Assembly: GCA_964030475.1 (NCBI GenBank) | Contig: CAXIPT010000009.1 | Span: 2,757,605 to 2,821,604, forward strand | DNA: 64,000 nt | Origin: Tethya wilhelma | Taxonomy: Eukaryota > Porifera > Demospongiae > Tethyida > Tethyidae | Direction of reading: 5' to 3' | Part shown: positions 46,198 to 57,691 of the stretch, one piece after another | Layout: every line of letters starts with the position of its first letter | How positions within the stretch are numbered: the first letter of the stretch is position 1 | Notes under the pieces: generated by a model | Databases searched by the model: none | The model's input: only the letters and a program-made list of their open reading frames with translations | Told to the model about the DNA's origin: nothing | Translations under genes and position numbers: made by a program

Positions 46198-49100
46198 TCA
46201 CTGAGTTGTCAAACCCATATCAATAAATGCATCTTCAGCCCAGCTGCCAAGGACAGTTTTGAGCTCATGTTTTGCTGATGTGAGTGCAGATTTTAAACTC
46301 TCCCTCTCTTCCTCTGTGAGTTTCTTCATTCCGTCACGAACCCTCTTCTTTGTCAGCACAGGATAGTTGGCAGCAACAATGTACCCATTAGCGTGATAGG
46401 ACCGAGGCCCGTCCAGATGAAGACCATAGATCTTGGTCGGTTCAGTGAGGGTAGTAAAATTGAATCGACACACTTTGACTGGTTCGTACAGCAGTGGATC
46501 AGTCTGGGCAACACGAAAGACAATGTCACCAACTTGGAGGAGTTTGAAATCCACGTCAGGGTTCTCTTCTTTGGCTGTGTCTGGATCGAGACATTTCCAG
46601 CCCTCAGTTGTCCAGAAGGGATGATGGAGAGCGGCAAATGGTGCATCGTCATTGAAGCTAAAGATCTTGTCTTGAGGTTTGAGAGTGTGATCAACATACT
46701 CGGCAGTGATGGTACTTGTTTCTCCACCCATTGCAAGTATCTTCACTCCCTCTGCCTGCTTCTCAATGGAGAGCTTAGACCCATTACTGAGAGTAACTGT
46801 TGTCCCAGCAATGAAACATGCTGGACCTACATGCATGTATGCATGCATATTACAATAATTACTAGTTAGATGGAAACATCGTTGGGCGAGCCTGAGCGAA
46901 GGATCTTCATTCACAGGACTATGCTATTACAAAGTAGATAAGAGCATGATTATCTACTCTTGTTATAGGCAAAATTGAAATGATTCTAGCCTATAATATT
47001 ATAAGTACAACTCAAGGCCACAAGCAGGCTGGCTGCCCATTTGCCTGGGAAGGAGGCTGTGTCAGTGAAGAAACAAGCTAGGCTTATATAGCTGACTGTA
47101 AGTGGCATTACTGTCAGGCTGTGAGTGGCAGTACTGCCAGGCTGAGCTGACGTGAGTGGCAGACTGCCAGTATACTGTTAGACTAAAGCAGCAACTAACT
47201 TGAAGCATATGCTTGAAGGACATTTCAGAGTCAATCTGTGCACGTCCAGCTCTTTCAGTCAATGTTCTTCGATTTTGCATAGAAAAATAATAGAAAAATA
47301 AAAAAATAAATAGAAATACTGTAAATAAATCTGAGGCCAGGATGTTTCATTTTTTAAAAAAATTTCGCGTAATTTGAGCATCATTGCTATTTCCGGTTTG
47401 GTCAACGCCGTTACAGTTGCCTCAATGTTTCACCGTTCCAATGGGGCTCGCTCAGGCTCGCCCCAATTATGTAAGAAAGAGAACACATGTACGTACTGCA
47501 TTTGCCATCAGATTGTGTATGCATACAACAATCATAATAATTATCATACTTACATCTGTGATCATTAATCAGCTGCTGCAGTCGATTAATCTCACACTGC
47601 TTCAATGAGATCTGAAACTGTTCACTTTGCAGCTTTCGTTCATAATTGAACTTTAATTGTCGTTCTTGTAGTTCAAACTTATTTCGAATTCTAATCAGTT
47701 CCTGGGCATTCTCATCCTTTAGCTCCTCTAATTTCATATTAGCTTCAACCATGTTCTTCAATCTCTTCTCATGCTCCTCTATTTCCTTGTCACTCTGTTT
47801 CCGCAAATTCTCAGTATCTTTGGCATGCTTCTCAGACATCAGTTGGATCTATAATTGAACGAACAAGCAAAATTAACTCAGAAAAAAAGGAAAAAAAAGA
47901 AAACACATTAAAACATTAAAGTAGTCAACTTCAATTTTAACTGTTATATAATTGCATGTTTATATATAGCTGCAAATAGATATGTACATCAATTACTGGT
48001 AATGTAACCTTTGCTTCTTGGTCTTGTTTTGATTGCTCCATCTTTTGCAATAACTCAGTCTAAATGTACAACGTAAAAAAAAAGACTATAGTACTAAACT
48101 GAAATCAGCTATCTAGTATACACTGTCTGCATAATTATATACTCCATTTTTACCTCTTTTTGATCAAACTTCAACTGTTTCTCTTTCAGTTCTTTCATCC
48201 TTGCCTTTGCTTCAGCATCATAGTTCTTGATTTGTGAGAGTTGAGACTCCAGTTGAGTGCATTGAACTTCCCGTTCCTGTTTCGATATACAATTATCATA
48301 AATAATACAATGAATGGCGCCATATGCAAGGGGCACAACCCTTGGCATAGTATACACCACAATGTAATGTAAACACACTTTCTTAGTGCATAAATCCATG
48401 CAGGCAATGATTATACTGCAGCTGTATAGTATCGAGGCTAGTCTAAGTTGAGCTAGACCCATTTTTCGCTTTAACAACCCTTTCCTATGACTCAGTCATA
48501 GTGAAGCGAAAAATGGGTCTATATAGCTCGATAGACTATATCGAGGCATGCAATATACTGTACTGCTGCATGGATGTGGCTACTTCGCCAATTGGTTGTC
48601 GCGATCATCGATATCATCACAAGCTAGCTGCAAAGTTTGCGAAAACCAGACAAAGCATTTGGACTAAAGATACTTTGTTGTGTCCAAGCATTTATATATA
48701 CTAGGGTCAGTGTCACTGTCTCAGACTTCCCATTTTTTTCTAGCGAGGTGCAAATCATGCACATGCTAGCACTATACTACGTAGTGCTAGTGGGTGGGGC
48801 CTGGCTGCCACATAATCAAAATGGCTGCTTGAGTGATTGCTCGAACTGAAAATCCTGGCATAACTCACGAACTAGATTCCGAGTGAACACACACACACAT
48901 ACGGGGGGAAAAAAACTACTATAACCCTTAGGTATGTTTCACATGCCGATCGCGAGGGTCAAAAAAGCACATTCAACTGAGTGTTTCTGCAAACTTACTG
49001 AGATAAAGGCGTTCAGTATCTCATCAGCACAAGGACCAATGGAGCCACTATTGTATTCAGTAATCACTTTCATGAAGGCAACTTCAATCGTTTGGAAATC

Positions 49101-52100
49101 AGTTGAGGAGTTCAAATTTTTGATCAGGGGATCAAAATGATGTTTCTTGAGCTTCCTTATCAGAGTCTGGCAAGTGGTCTTTGAAGCAGCCCAATTCTTT
49201 TCCAAATAATGAGCCAGTTCCCCACCAGTGCATTCTCCAGTAACATCGTCAAAGACTGCCAGGCGAGTCTATAATATAATTATAAGATACATGTGGACAG
49301 TACTATGAATTTCAAAATTGTACAAATTAAAACAATTAACAATTACAGTAGTAACAGCAAACATTTGTAGGGATTGTCATACCATGAGTTTATCCAGAAA
49401 TGATTGATACAGTTCACTGTCACTTTCACTATCCAGTGATGTTGCCTTTTTGAATACTTTCAAAGACTGGTCCACTCCCTTCCTGTGCCAACTGCTAAGA
49501 AGATCGTCAGTTTCCAGTGGTAGTTTCTTAAGAACTCCCTCCATTGATTCCTTGTAGCATCTCACAGCTTGTTCCACACCTTCTGTGTATGTGGCCTCCA
49601 GAACTCTCTGCCAGGTTGAGCCGATGACAGGAATACCACCAGGGGAGTTGAGAGCATCAACATACAGTTGAACCATGTGGGCAAGTTCTAAAATTAACAC
49701 AACATGGACACAACTTATACTAATAAAAATCTATATTTAAAAAAAAAGGCTCTGACAATAATTATTATTAACCGTTCATGATTTAACTTACGAAATCCAC
49801 TGATGACGCTGTCACCTCCATAGCCCTTCTTAGGATAGCAATTGTCATAGATTCTCTTCTTCACATAAGCCAGCTGTTTTAGGAAAAATGAGCTGATGTC
49901 TTTCTGGTAGAGAGGGTTGTCGATGTTCTGCATGACTTGTGGATCAGTAGAGGGAGGAGGAAGGGACTCAGCATCAAAGGAGTTGAAGAAACCCAAGAGA
50001 CATCGACGGATCTCAGTTTGAGCTTCATCATCAGCGGCATCTTCAACAAGGACCTGAATGAAGAATTTATGAAATGCATCATGTATAGCAGTATAGCCGC
50101 TAGAGAATCAAGATAGCCGTGCACAAGAGTTTTCTTAATTCTTGGGCATAATATTATGCAATAAGTGTCAGACATGCATGCATGCTGCATGCATATGTAT
50201 ATAGAAATTTTCAATCTGCATGATAATGACCTCTAGCTATTGAACTTTGAAACATGGATTCCAAAGTTTATATTATGCTGACCTACCTTTTGCAATAGAT
50301 GGTCTTTGATGTGACAAGGCTGGTTGTCTTTATCAGTGGGAATCAAAATTACATCTCGTAGTAGCCACATGAACCTAGGGTTGGAGTTTGCAACCTTACA
50401 GGTAGCACTAGCAAATTCCCCAGCTTGCACTTGTATACTCTTAGACAGGTTGGCTACAAAGCTAATATAATTAGTAAAGGATAACAAGCCCATGCCCAAA
50501 ATGTGAGTAGTACACCACAAAGTGTGTAAAATACACATTTACACAAAAATTGTTGTCACAACTAGATTCTCATGATACTGAAGTCTACCTCACGAAACTA
50601 TGCTTAAAAAAACAATAACAACAAAAAAAAAACAATCATGAATCATATAGGATACTGCATTTGATTGAGGTCTTCCCTTCTCGGCACTGTCATGGAGTTG
50701 TAGATGAGAAGTGAGCTCAGAAGAACACTCAACGTAAAGATCTGGCTGTCTCCCTGATTACTAGCATTTACAGCACCAATTCCCTCCGTGTCCAGTAGAA
50801 TCATGGTCACCTCCTCCTCAGGGTAATCCTTCAGCTTGACTTTGAACGGTTGATCCCACATCCAAATCCCCATGGTTTTTGGATCCATCTCGTGACCCAG
50901 ATCGAAATGGCACTTGGTTTCACCAACACTACTAATCAGGCGACTCAGCACATATGATTTCCCTGATCGGCATGGCCCAACAATACACACAATGCACACT
51001 GGACCCGATATGGACTTCAAGATCTCCATAGCAGAGGGGTTGAGGTTGAGAGTAGATCTTGCCACATCGAGGAGACGTTTGCACTTGTTTCTTTTGCTGT
51101 CCCACTGCATATCGTTAGGAAGACATAGTGGAATTGCTTGTCCTTTTCCTAATTCAGGTGTACTAAGCTTAAGGTGGACAGATTGGAGGTTACCAGCTTG
51201 AACAGTCGATGGAAAGTGTCTATTAAGCTCATTAATGCGTTTGGGTGACAAATGGTCAACATGATTCTCTTGTGTAGCACCCTTTTCCTTCCTGCATGGA
51301 TTTAATGCAACATAATTATAGTTTATATTGTACTTAACCGCAAAGGCTTGTAAACAGTTACTGTGATAAGTGAAAGGTACCATATGCATGGTGCACAACC
51401 CTCTGCGTATATACACTGTAATACACACTGTCTGAGGCATCAAGGAAGGCTATCAAAGCATGCATGCATGATTGCTAATTAAAATATACTGTCAGTCCTC
51501 TAATGTTATTTAAAACACACTTTAATAGTGCATCCAAGCATTAATCATACTGCAGCTGTATAACAATCAATGATTGAGCAAAAATGACAACATATACATA
51601 CAACAAATTAAGTAGATAATTAATAGTTATAATGTATAGATATACAATAAACTTTATGATCTAAATAACAATTAGCAGACTGTTTACATCTAACATCTCT
51701 GATAAATTTAAACTTGCACACAGTTTGTACGATTCTGAATAATGCTTGCAATGCTTCTGAGGAATGAAGACAGAGATGATTATTGCATGGGCGTGGCTAC
51801 TTAGGCAACATTGCGATCATACACAAGAGCTACGTATATACCTTGCTGCAGAAGTTTGCAAAAACACAAGTGCTAGAACTAAAAATACTCTGTTGCATTT
51901 CAGCATTTATACTAGAGTCAGTGTCGCTATCTCAGACTTCCAGTATTCTAGCGAGGTGCAGCTAGCGCACGATCTCGCAACTCCCAATCTCGCTATGCGC
52001 TAGCTCGCTAAGTACGTACGTAGTGCTAGTGGGTACCGGGTGGGGCCAAGTAGCCAAAATGGCCGCTCGAGCGATGACTCGGACTGAAAATCCTGGCATA

Positions 52101-52714
52101 GCTCTGGAACTATCCGTACTCTATGCTTATGTTCCTAATTTTCAGAGTAGACTTGCTGTTCTTCAGATTAAGAGTGAACACACACACACACACAAGGAAA
52201 AACTACTACTATAACCCTTTCGGCGTATTTCACACGCCGAGCCGGGGTTAAAAATGTCATAATTATAAACATGTAGATATAAGTATGGTTCAAATTTTGG
52301 TCATTGTACCACTTACTTTTTAGGTGGGTGTAGAACTGGAGGCTGCTCAAACTCCAATCTTTGTAAAAGACTCAGTAATTTGTCAGCTTTTACCCTAAAT
52401 TGATCTGGAGTCATCTTGTTGCGAGTTGCAGTCACTAGCTTCAAAGATCTCACAGCATCGGCTGCCTTCTTTGCTGTCTCTTCATCCAATATGCCATGCA
52501 TTAGCCGTTCCGATTGTTGAAGGACGCTGACATAAAATTCCGTAGCTTTCATTTGCCATTGAGTCCCTACATCAGGTATCATCATGCCTCCGCCGTTTGC
52601 GGCTTTCATCGGTGACGGTCTTGCAACAGCCGTAGAGAAACTATCGGGTGAGAGTGCTGTCCTTTGCCGCTTAGCCGGTGGTGTTTTGTCTGGGGACTTG
52701 CCTTTGTCAGCCAT
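46198..52714 (-). CDS. GBP-like GTPase fused to Hint domain, second subfamily, complete (GBP-M4)
   Basis: Ten exons on minus: 52317..52714, 50656..51291, 50287..50461, 49792..50053, 49383..49687, 48999..49268, 48154..48276, 48009..48059, 47554..47848 and 46198..46826. They sum to 3144 nt, 1047 aa, with every junction in frame. A 133-aa N-terminal extension starts MADKGKSPDKTPPAKRQR (nuclear-signal-like) and is helical. G domain: P-loop VGPCRSGKSY (about 238-245), LLDTEG, RD motif in FMWLLRDV. Helical middle domain and coiled coil follow. The Hint domain starts at Cys842 (CPACFIAGTTVTLSNGS) with AALHHPFWTTEG and SYHANGYIVA. The residue before Cys is Ala rather than Gly. The exon count and sequence mark a subfamily distinct from GBP-M1/M3, yet the Hint exon is nearly the same. 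Introns hold several inverted-repeat elements. Confidence 0.86.
46883..47467. mobile_element. Inverted-repeat element in GBP-M4 intron
   Basis: Ends TTGGGCGAGCCTGAGCGA and GGGGCTCGCTCAGGCTCGCC are complementary; about 585 bp. Related to the element in the GBP-M2 intron but in a different intron. Internally it has repeats of GGCAGACTGCCAG-type words. Confidence 0.5.
48300..48960. mobile_element. Dispersed element in GBP-M4 intron, copy 1
   Basis: Shares AGTGCTAGTGGGTGGGGCC, CTGAAAATCCTGGCATA and the run GAGTGAACACACACACACA with 51375-52250. A local inverted repeat (ACCCATTTTTCGCTT, about 48459 and 48508) lies inside. No coding frame. Confidence 0.5.
51375..52250. mobile_element. Dispersed element in GBP-M4 intron 1, copy 2
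   Basis: Diverged and longer relative of 48300-48960, occupying much of the first intron; ends near ACACGCCGAGCCGGGGTTA. Confidence 0.45.
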
Positions 52715-53387
52715 AGTAGAAAAGGTTTAAAAATCATGGAACAAGAGCATGCAGCCAGAACTAAGAGTACATCGGCAAGTTGGTAGCTATATCATACGTC
52801 TATTAATACGCGGTACGGTAGCAAGGGACTCCCCCAGGGAAAATCCCTTATACTAGGCTTACTGTCGTTGAACGATGGAAGAGTGGATGCAGTGTAGATC
52901 AAAGACTCGGAGGTTACTATACAAGCTATTTCTCACAATTGCAAACTTATAAAACTTCATAAAAACAATAATTTTGCTAATTTCGTAAGTGAGTTTCTGG
53001 TTGGGTATTAGTCATTAATAATATTAAATTATACGCTGTGTCTAGAGAGCCGGCAGTCCGTATACTTTCCTATTGCTTGCAGAGTTACGTAATATACAGT
53101 ATCCGGATTCTGCCGGTGCTGTATTAAAGAACCGGCACCATTGACTGCAATATATTTAGCTAAATTATATTCTTGTTCACCAACCCAGTATGCAGATTGA
53201 AAATATCAAACTTTAAAAACTGAATTAAAGTTTCACGGATATTTTCAATCTGCATACTGGGTTGGTGAACAAGAACTAATGTAAGCTATGTCTGCACAGG
53301 TTGGCTAACAACCATAGCTTACTATATTTCCGCTGCATCATCATCAGCAAACATAAAACCATAGATAATATATAAAATTATGGACTT
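52715..53387. other. Spacer upstream of GBP-M4 with MITE
   Basis: 5' flank of GBP-M4 followed by the MITE at 53170-53275; otherwise AT-rich without genes. Confidence 0.6.
53170..53275. mobile_element. Hairpin MITE, copy 1
   Basis: 106 bp; arms of 37 bp start TTCTTGTTCACCAACCCAGT and are perfect complements. Other copies: 56681-56787 and a solo arm at 57061-57090. Confidence 0.8.
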
Positions 53388-53551
53388 TCACTTAGATTGT
53401 TGCTTAAATCTACCAATCTTGAAAGGTGAAAGGTCATACGAAGGAGGAATATCCAAGGCTAACTCCGACAGTATCTTGCCCATCACTGGACTCAACTTGA
53501 AACCATGACCTGAAAACATACACACAAAACAATCATACAATCATACTATAG

Positions 53552-53593
<42 letters not shown>

Positions 53594-53859
53594 GTGTGTG
53601 TGTTGTACTATAAGACTTTGGTAGTATGATATACCCACTAGTATAGTAACAATAATTATTCACTTACATCTTCAGAAAAGTGTTTCTTGCTTTAGAGGAT
53701 CTGCTTTTAGTGGCTACTATAGTTGGCTCGAGTTTCCTTTAAAGGCGTGATTAGTTAACTACACAGTATTTTCGATTACAATCATTAAGTCTGAGAGCCT
53801 TGGACTCGGATACGTACTGGTTAGTATTGTGCAGAGAATTGGTGCTCATGCCTAAATTT

Positions 53860-53941
<82 letters not shown>

Positions 53942-54519
53942 CACAGCAACACTCAGTGTATCAGTAGTTATTAGTATAAGAGATTGTAACAATTTAATGT
54001 AGCAACAAGTTAGATTGCCGCAACAATCAGGCAAGATTAAACCCACATCCACGCACCAGGCCACCTATGCAGAGAGACTGGACCTTGAATGTATCTATAT
54101 AGTAAAAANGGAGTCACTGATCACTATACGGTAGCACACTGCATCAAACAGTTGATACTTACATGAACAGTTTACTACCGCTCTCCTCCTCTAGTTGGCT
54201 CCACAGCCTGTATGCCTCGTCCATCATTTGGACGTAGAAAGGCTCAACATACACTCGGCGTGTGATACGACTGCTACCATGAGAACTGCCACGAGTATGA
54301 TGAGAGGAAAACTGAAAGATTAGATAAAAATTATTCAGTATGGTTCATTGATAGCAACCAGCTGAGTAAACAATCATGCATATACATATTGAATTTGTGT
54401 ACTCAACTAACCTGTTCCAGTAGGAGCACTCTTTCAGCTGCATTTCTGATGAGGTGGTAGGCAGTTGAACTCCCTACAATGCCAGCACCTACTACAATAG
54501 CGTCATATAGCTCAGACAT
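53388..54519 (-). CDS. PIPOX: Second sarcosine oxidase-like gene (both ends, middle missing)
   Basis: Exon 1 (54412..54519, [20 protein letters not shown]) and exon 2 (54163..54311, [17 protein letters not shown]) lie right of the gap at 54109. The last exon (53388..53509, [20 protein letters not shown], ending QQSK stop) lies left of it. Intron phases match the gene at 8660-10797 plus 21038-21798. The middle exons are absent: 53510-54108 is intron-like with two TG repeats. Either the gene is whole and the middle is lost in the gap, or two loci are joined. No clear C-terminal peroxisomal signal (it ends QQSK). Its start is only about 208 bp from the divergent CARD-like gene. Confidence 0.75.
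53552..53602. repeat. (TG)n microsatellite
   Basis: TG tract in a PIPOX-like intron. Confidence 0.9.
53864..53941. repeat. (TG)n microsatellite
   Basis: 78-bp pure TG tract near the contig end at 54109. Confidence 0.95.
54109..54109. other. Assembly gap (single N)
   Basis: Falls inside the second PIPOX-like gene between its 5' and 3' exons. Confidence 0.8.
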
Positions 54520-54727
54520 CACGGACAATTTGGGTGATCACAAAATCCCAGAGAAAATCTGACAGAAGTTTGGGTATGGGTCGTCAGTGCAATTAGCTTC
54601 GGATCGGGAATCGGACCTGAGTGTGGAACCAGAATTAGACAATTGAATTTCATTTTCGCATAATTAGAGAAATTCAAGGAAAAGGGTTGTCCTACTGTCT
54701 ACTCCATGATCCAGCTAGCCATCAGCA
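54520..54727. promoter_or_regulatory. Shared 208-bp divergent promoter region
   Basis: Lies between the start codons of the minus-strand PIPOX-like gene (54519) and the plus-strand CARD-like gene (54728). Head-to-head arrangement implies a bidirectional promoter; no TATA box is evident. Confidence 0.4.
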
Positions 54728-55892
54728 ATGGTCAGAGTGGTGTACAAAGAGGAACTAACATTGGAAAAAAGCACCTGCTTCCTTACTACAGCCTTTGCAA
54801 TCAATCCATTAGCAATTGCCCGTGATCTCCATTCTAATGGCTTCATACCAAAGTCTGTCCTTGATTGGGTGGTGGAACTCAATCAACCCAACTACCACTG
54901 TGCTAGTAGGCTGATGGGCTGTGTTTCCAGTCAGATTACCCGTTCACCTCCAAGACGTGCTGAGGAACAATTCAAGGCCTTCATCAAAGTGCTTGAAGGA
55001 CACACATGGCTCGGCGACGCAGTGGATGAGGTCATTCACATATACAAAGGTATGAGGAGAAGTGCAAACTTACTACTATATACTTTATCATCTCTGTTAG
55101 AAAATTATATTTCAATGATACTTGTGTTTGATAGTTTTTTGTTTTGTTTTGTTTTGTTTTCATAGAAAAAGGTGGAAGTTATGAAAGAGCACCATCACAG
55201 AATAAGGCAGCTTGTCGAGTAATACGTAGACCATCACCTGCTGCCCAGCCCCCACCTTGGAGAGGTCTGTTATACTCATACCAAGTGCTTAGATCAAGGG
55301 TTGACTCATGCAGGCCCTAAATTGTTATCTAAAATCCTGTGGTTATATTAGTTTACATATAGGTCTAACTTGTCCTGTAGCTTTATAATTATTATTATTT
55401 TGGTGCATGATCTTTGTATTAAATTAATTAAAATTAATGATTAATTGGATTGTTACCATACATTTTTATAATTGTGCAGGTCCAGTAGCAGAGCAAAGTG
55501 GTGGAAATAGACAAGACCAGCAGAATGCAAATACTCAGTTTGGACAAAACATACTGCAAACGTTTTTTCAACAATTCAGTAATATGTATTCAGCCAATAC
55601 AGATGCACCTTACAACATCAGAAATCGGCAGCAACCTGGGGAGCCTACACCAGGACAAAGTGAAGTGCAAGATGAGGAGGTGACCCCACAATTACAACCA
55701 ATAAATAATTCAGCACCCAAACAAGACCAGAATCAAGGTGATGCTACATCTCTTGACACATTCTAGGTGCGCATGCATTAATAATCTTGTTTGTTCATCC
55801 TTGCAGCTACAAAAGACAAACACAAGAATTTCCTTCTTTATGTAGCATTGATAGTTTTCGCTTTCGTTATTTTATATTATACATATTTTTAG
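54728..55892 (+). CDS. CARD/death-fold-like protein with C-terminal membrane tail
   Basis: Four exons, 54728..55049, 55166..55264, 55480..55737 and 55807..55892, joined at phase-1 introns, 765 nt, 254 aa. Residues about 25-107 look like a six-helix death fold, CARD-like: IARDLHSNGFIPKSVLDWV, CASRLMGCVSSQI, FKAFIKVLEGHTWLGDAVDEV. A Pro/Gln/Asn-rich linker follows (PSPAAQPPPW; FFQQFSNMYSANT). The last exon encodes KDKHK and then a single hydrophobic helix (LLYVALIVFAFVILYYTYF) at the very C-terminus, a tail anchor. N-terminal CARD, low-complexity linker and C-terminal anchor is the layout of MAVS, the mitochondrial antiviral adaptor. Homology to MAVS is not claimed. Without the last splice an alternative end (DATSLDTF) would give a soluble form. 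AATAAA at 55969-55974. Confidence 0.68.
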
Positions 55893-56680
55893 TTTCCTGA
55901 TTATTAGTATGCATAATATACATCTAAAACTGAAAACACAAAATTAATTAATTGTCCTAATACAGCCTAATAAAGTACTATAATATAATTATAGTGTCAA
56001 GATAAGAAACTTGCAGCAAATATATATAATATCACATCTAGCAGCAATCACGGTGGTATCAGACTATCAGTGTCTTCACGCAGACTGCACCTAGCTGGTC
56101 AATCTATGATGAAGTAAGTCACAATGTTCACAGAAGAATTAACCTAAAACCATCATACCATAATGAAAACCCAAGAACCTAAAACGATCATACCTGATGA
56201 AAACCCAAGCCATCATACCATGATGAAAACCCAAGAACCTAAAACCATCATACCATGATGAAAACCCAAGAACCTAAAACCATCATACATGATGAAAACC
56301 CAAGAACCTAAAACCATCATACATGATGAAACCTCAAGAACCTAAAACCATCATACATGATGAAAACCCAAGAACCTAAAACCATCGTACCATGATGAAA
56401 TTCCAAGAACCTAAAACCATCATACCATGAACAAGAATTAAAATCATACCCAATACCCAATACCCAACCAGAAACTTACTTACGAAAATCATACCATGAT
56501 GAAAACCAAAGAACCTAAAACCATCATACATGATGAAAACCCAAGAACCTAAAACCATCATACATGATGAAAACCCAGGAACCTAACACCATCATACATG
56601 ATGAAAACCCAAGAACCTAAAACCATCTTACCATGATGAAACCCGAAGAACCTAAAACCATCATACCATGATTATTAAAT

Positions 56681-56787
56681 TTAATTCTTGTTCACCAACC
56701 CAGCCAGTATGCAGATTGAATATTTTAATTCTGCAAAGTTTGTCATAATTATTCAATCTGCATATTGGGTTGGTGAACAAGAATTAA
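56681..56787. mobile_element. Hairpin MITE, copy 2, inside minisatellite
   Basis: Arms TTAATTCTTGTTCACCAACC and its complement; same family as 53170-53275, with a 4-bp insertion (CAGC) in the left arm. Confidence 0.75.
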
Positions 56788-57060
56788 AATCTAATCATGA
56801 CCCAACCAGAAACTCACTTACGAAAATCATACCATGATCATGAAAATCTAAGAACCTAAAACTATATCATACATGATGAAAACCCAAGAACCTAAAACCA
56901 TCATACATGATGAAAACCCAAGAACCTAAAACCATCATACATGATGAAAACCCAGGAACCTAAAACCATCATACATGATGAAAACCCAAGAACCTAAAAC
57001 CATCATACATGATGAACCCCCACTGAGAACCTAAAACCATGGCATACCATGATTATTAAA

Positions 57061-57090
57061 TTTAATTCTGGGTTGGTGAACAAGAATTAA
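57061..57090. mobile_element. Solo MITE arm in minisatellite
   Basis: Only TTTAATTCTGGGTTGGTGAA plus CAAGAATTAA remains; internal deletion of the same MITE. Confidence 0.6.
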
Positions 57091-57609
57091 AATCTAATAC
57101 CCAACCAGAAACTCACTTAGGAAAATCATACCGTCCCCATGATGAAAACCCAAGAACCTAAAACTACCATACCATGATGAAAATCCATGCAGGAACCTAC
57201 TATCATGATGAAAATTAAATGAAACTGACTCAACAACCTAGAACTATCATATCCAATCAAACTGAAGAACCTGCTGAAATGAAGGCACCAAGGTGCATAA
57301 CCCTTGGTGCATAATATAATGTAAAATTTCAGGTACTTGGTGTCACTGTCATGCAAATCTCAGGCCATTCACATACTATGGGACTCGCTCAGGCTCGCCC
57401 CTCATGCTTGCCCCAAAATTCTAACAGTATGCATGGATATGGGTGTGGCCTCGAAGCTTAGCGCTCGAAGAGGCTGAAAAGCCTCATATCTCAGGAACTA
57501 CAGACTCTTGTTAAATTCTTTGCGTAATTTTTTTAGATAATCTCGATTATTTTACCTTGGTATGCCGCTTTTGAACACTGGACTTACCGTTCTTGAGATA
57601 TAAATGGAA

Positions 57610-57610
<1 letters not shown>

Positions 57611-57679
<69 letters not shown>
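57611..57679. repeat. (CA)n microsatellite at gap
   Basis: CA tract that runs directly into the 12-N gap. Confidence 0.95.
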
Positions 57680-57691
57680 NNNNNNNNNNNN
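57680..57691. other. Assembly gap (12 N)
   Basis: The only multi-base N run; the right flank begins in an A-run and a dispersed repeat. Confidence 0.9.

Larger units (their letters stand above)
56146..57240. repeat. 34-bp minisatellite array
   Basis: About 20 units; each contains CCTAAAACCATCATACATGA followed by TGAAAACCCAAGAA. The core CATCATACATGATG is an imperfect palindrome. Some units read CATACCATGATG. The array is interrupted by a full MITE (56681-56787) and a solo arm (57061-57090), each next to CCCAACCAGAAACTCACTTA-type sequence. Frames across it are artefacts. Confidence 0.85.

Noticed and set aside
56376..56561. Minus-strand frame with repeated VLGSW and FIM
   Set aside because: Product of the 34-bp repeat; stop-free only by repeat composition.
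56146..57240. CRISPR-like regular repeat array
   Set aside because: Units are contiguous with no unique spacers, and the context is an animal genome; it is a minisatellite.
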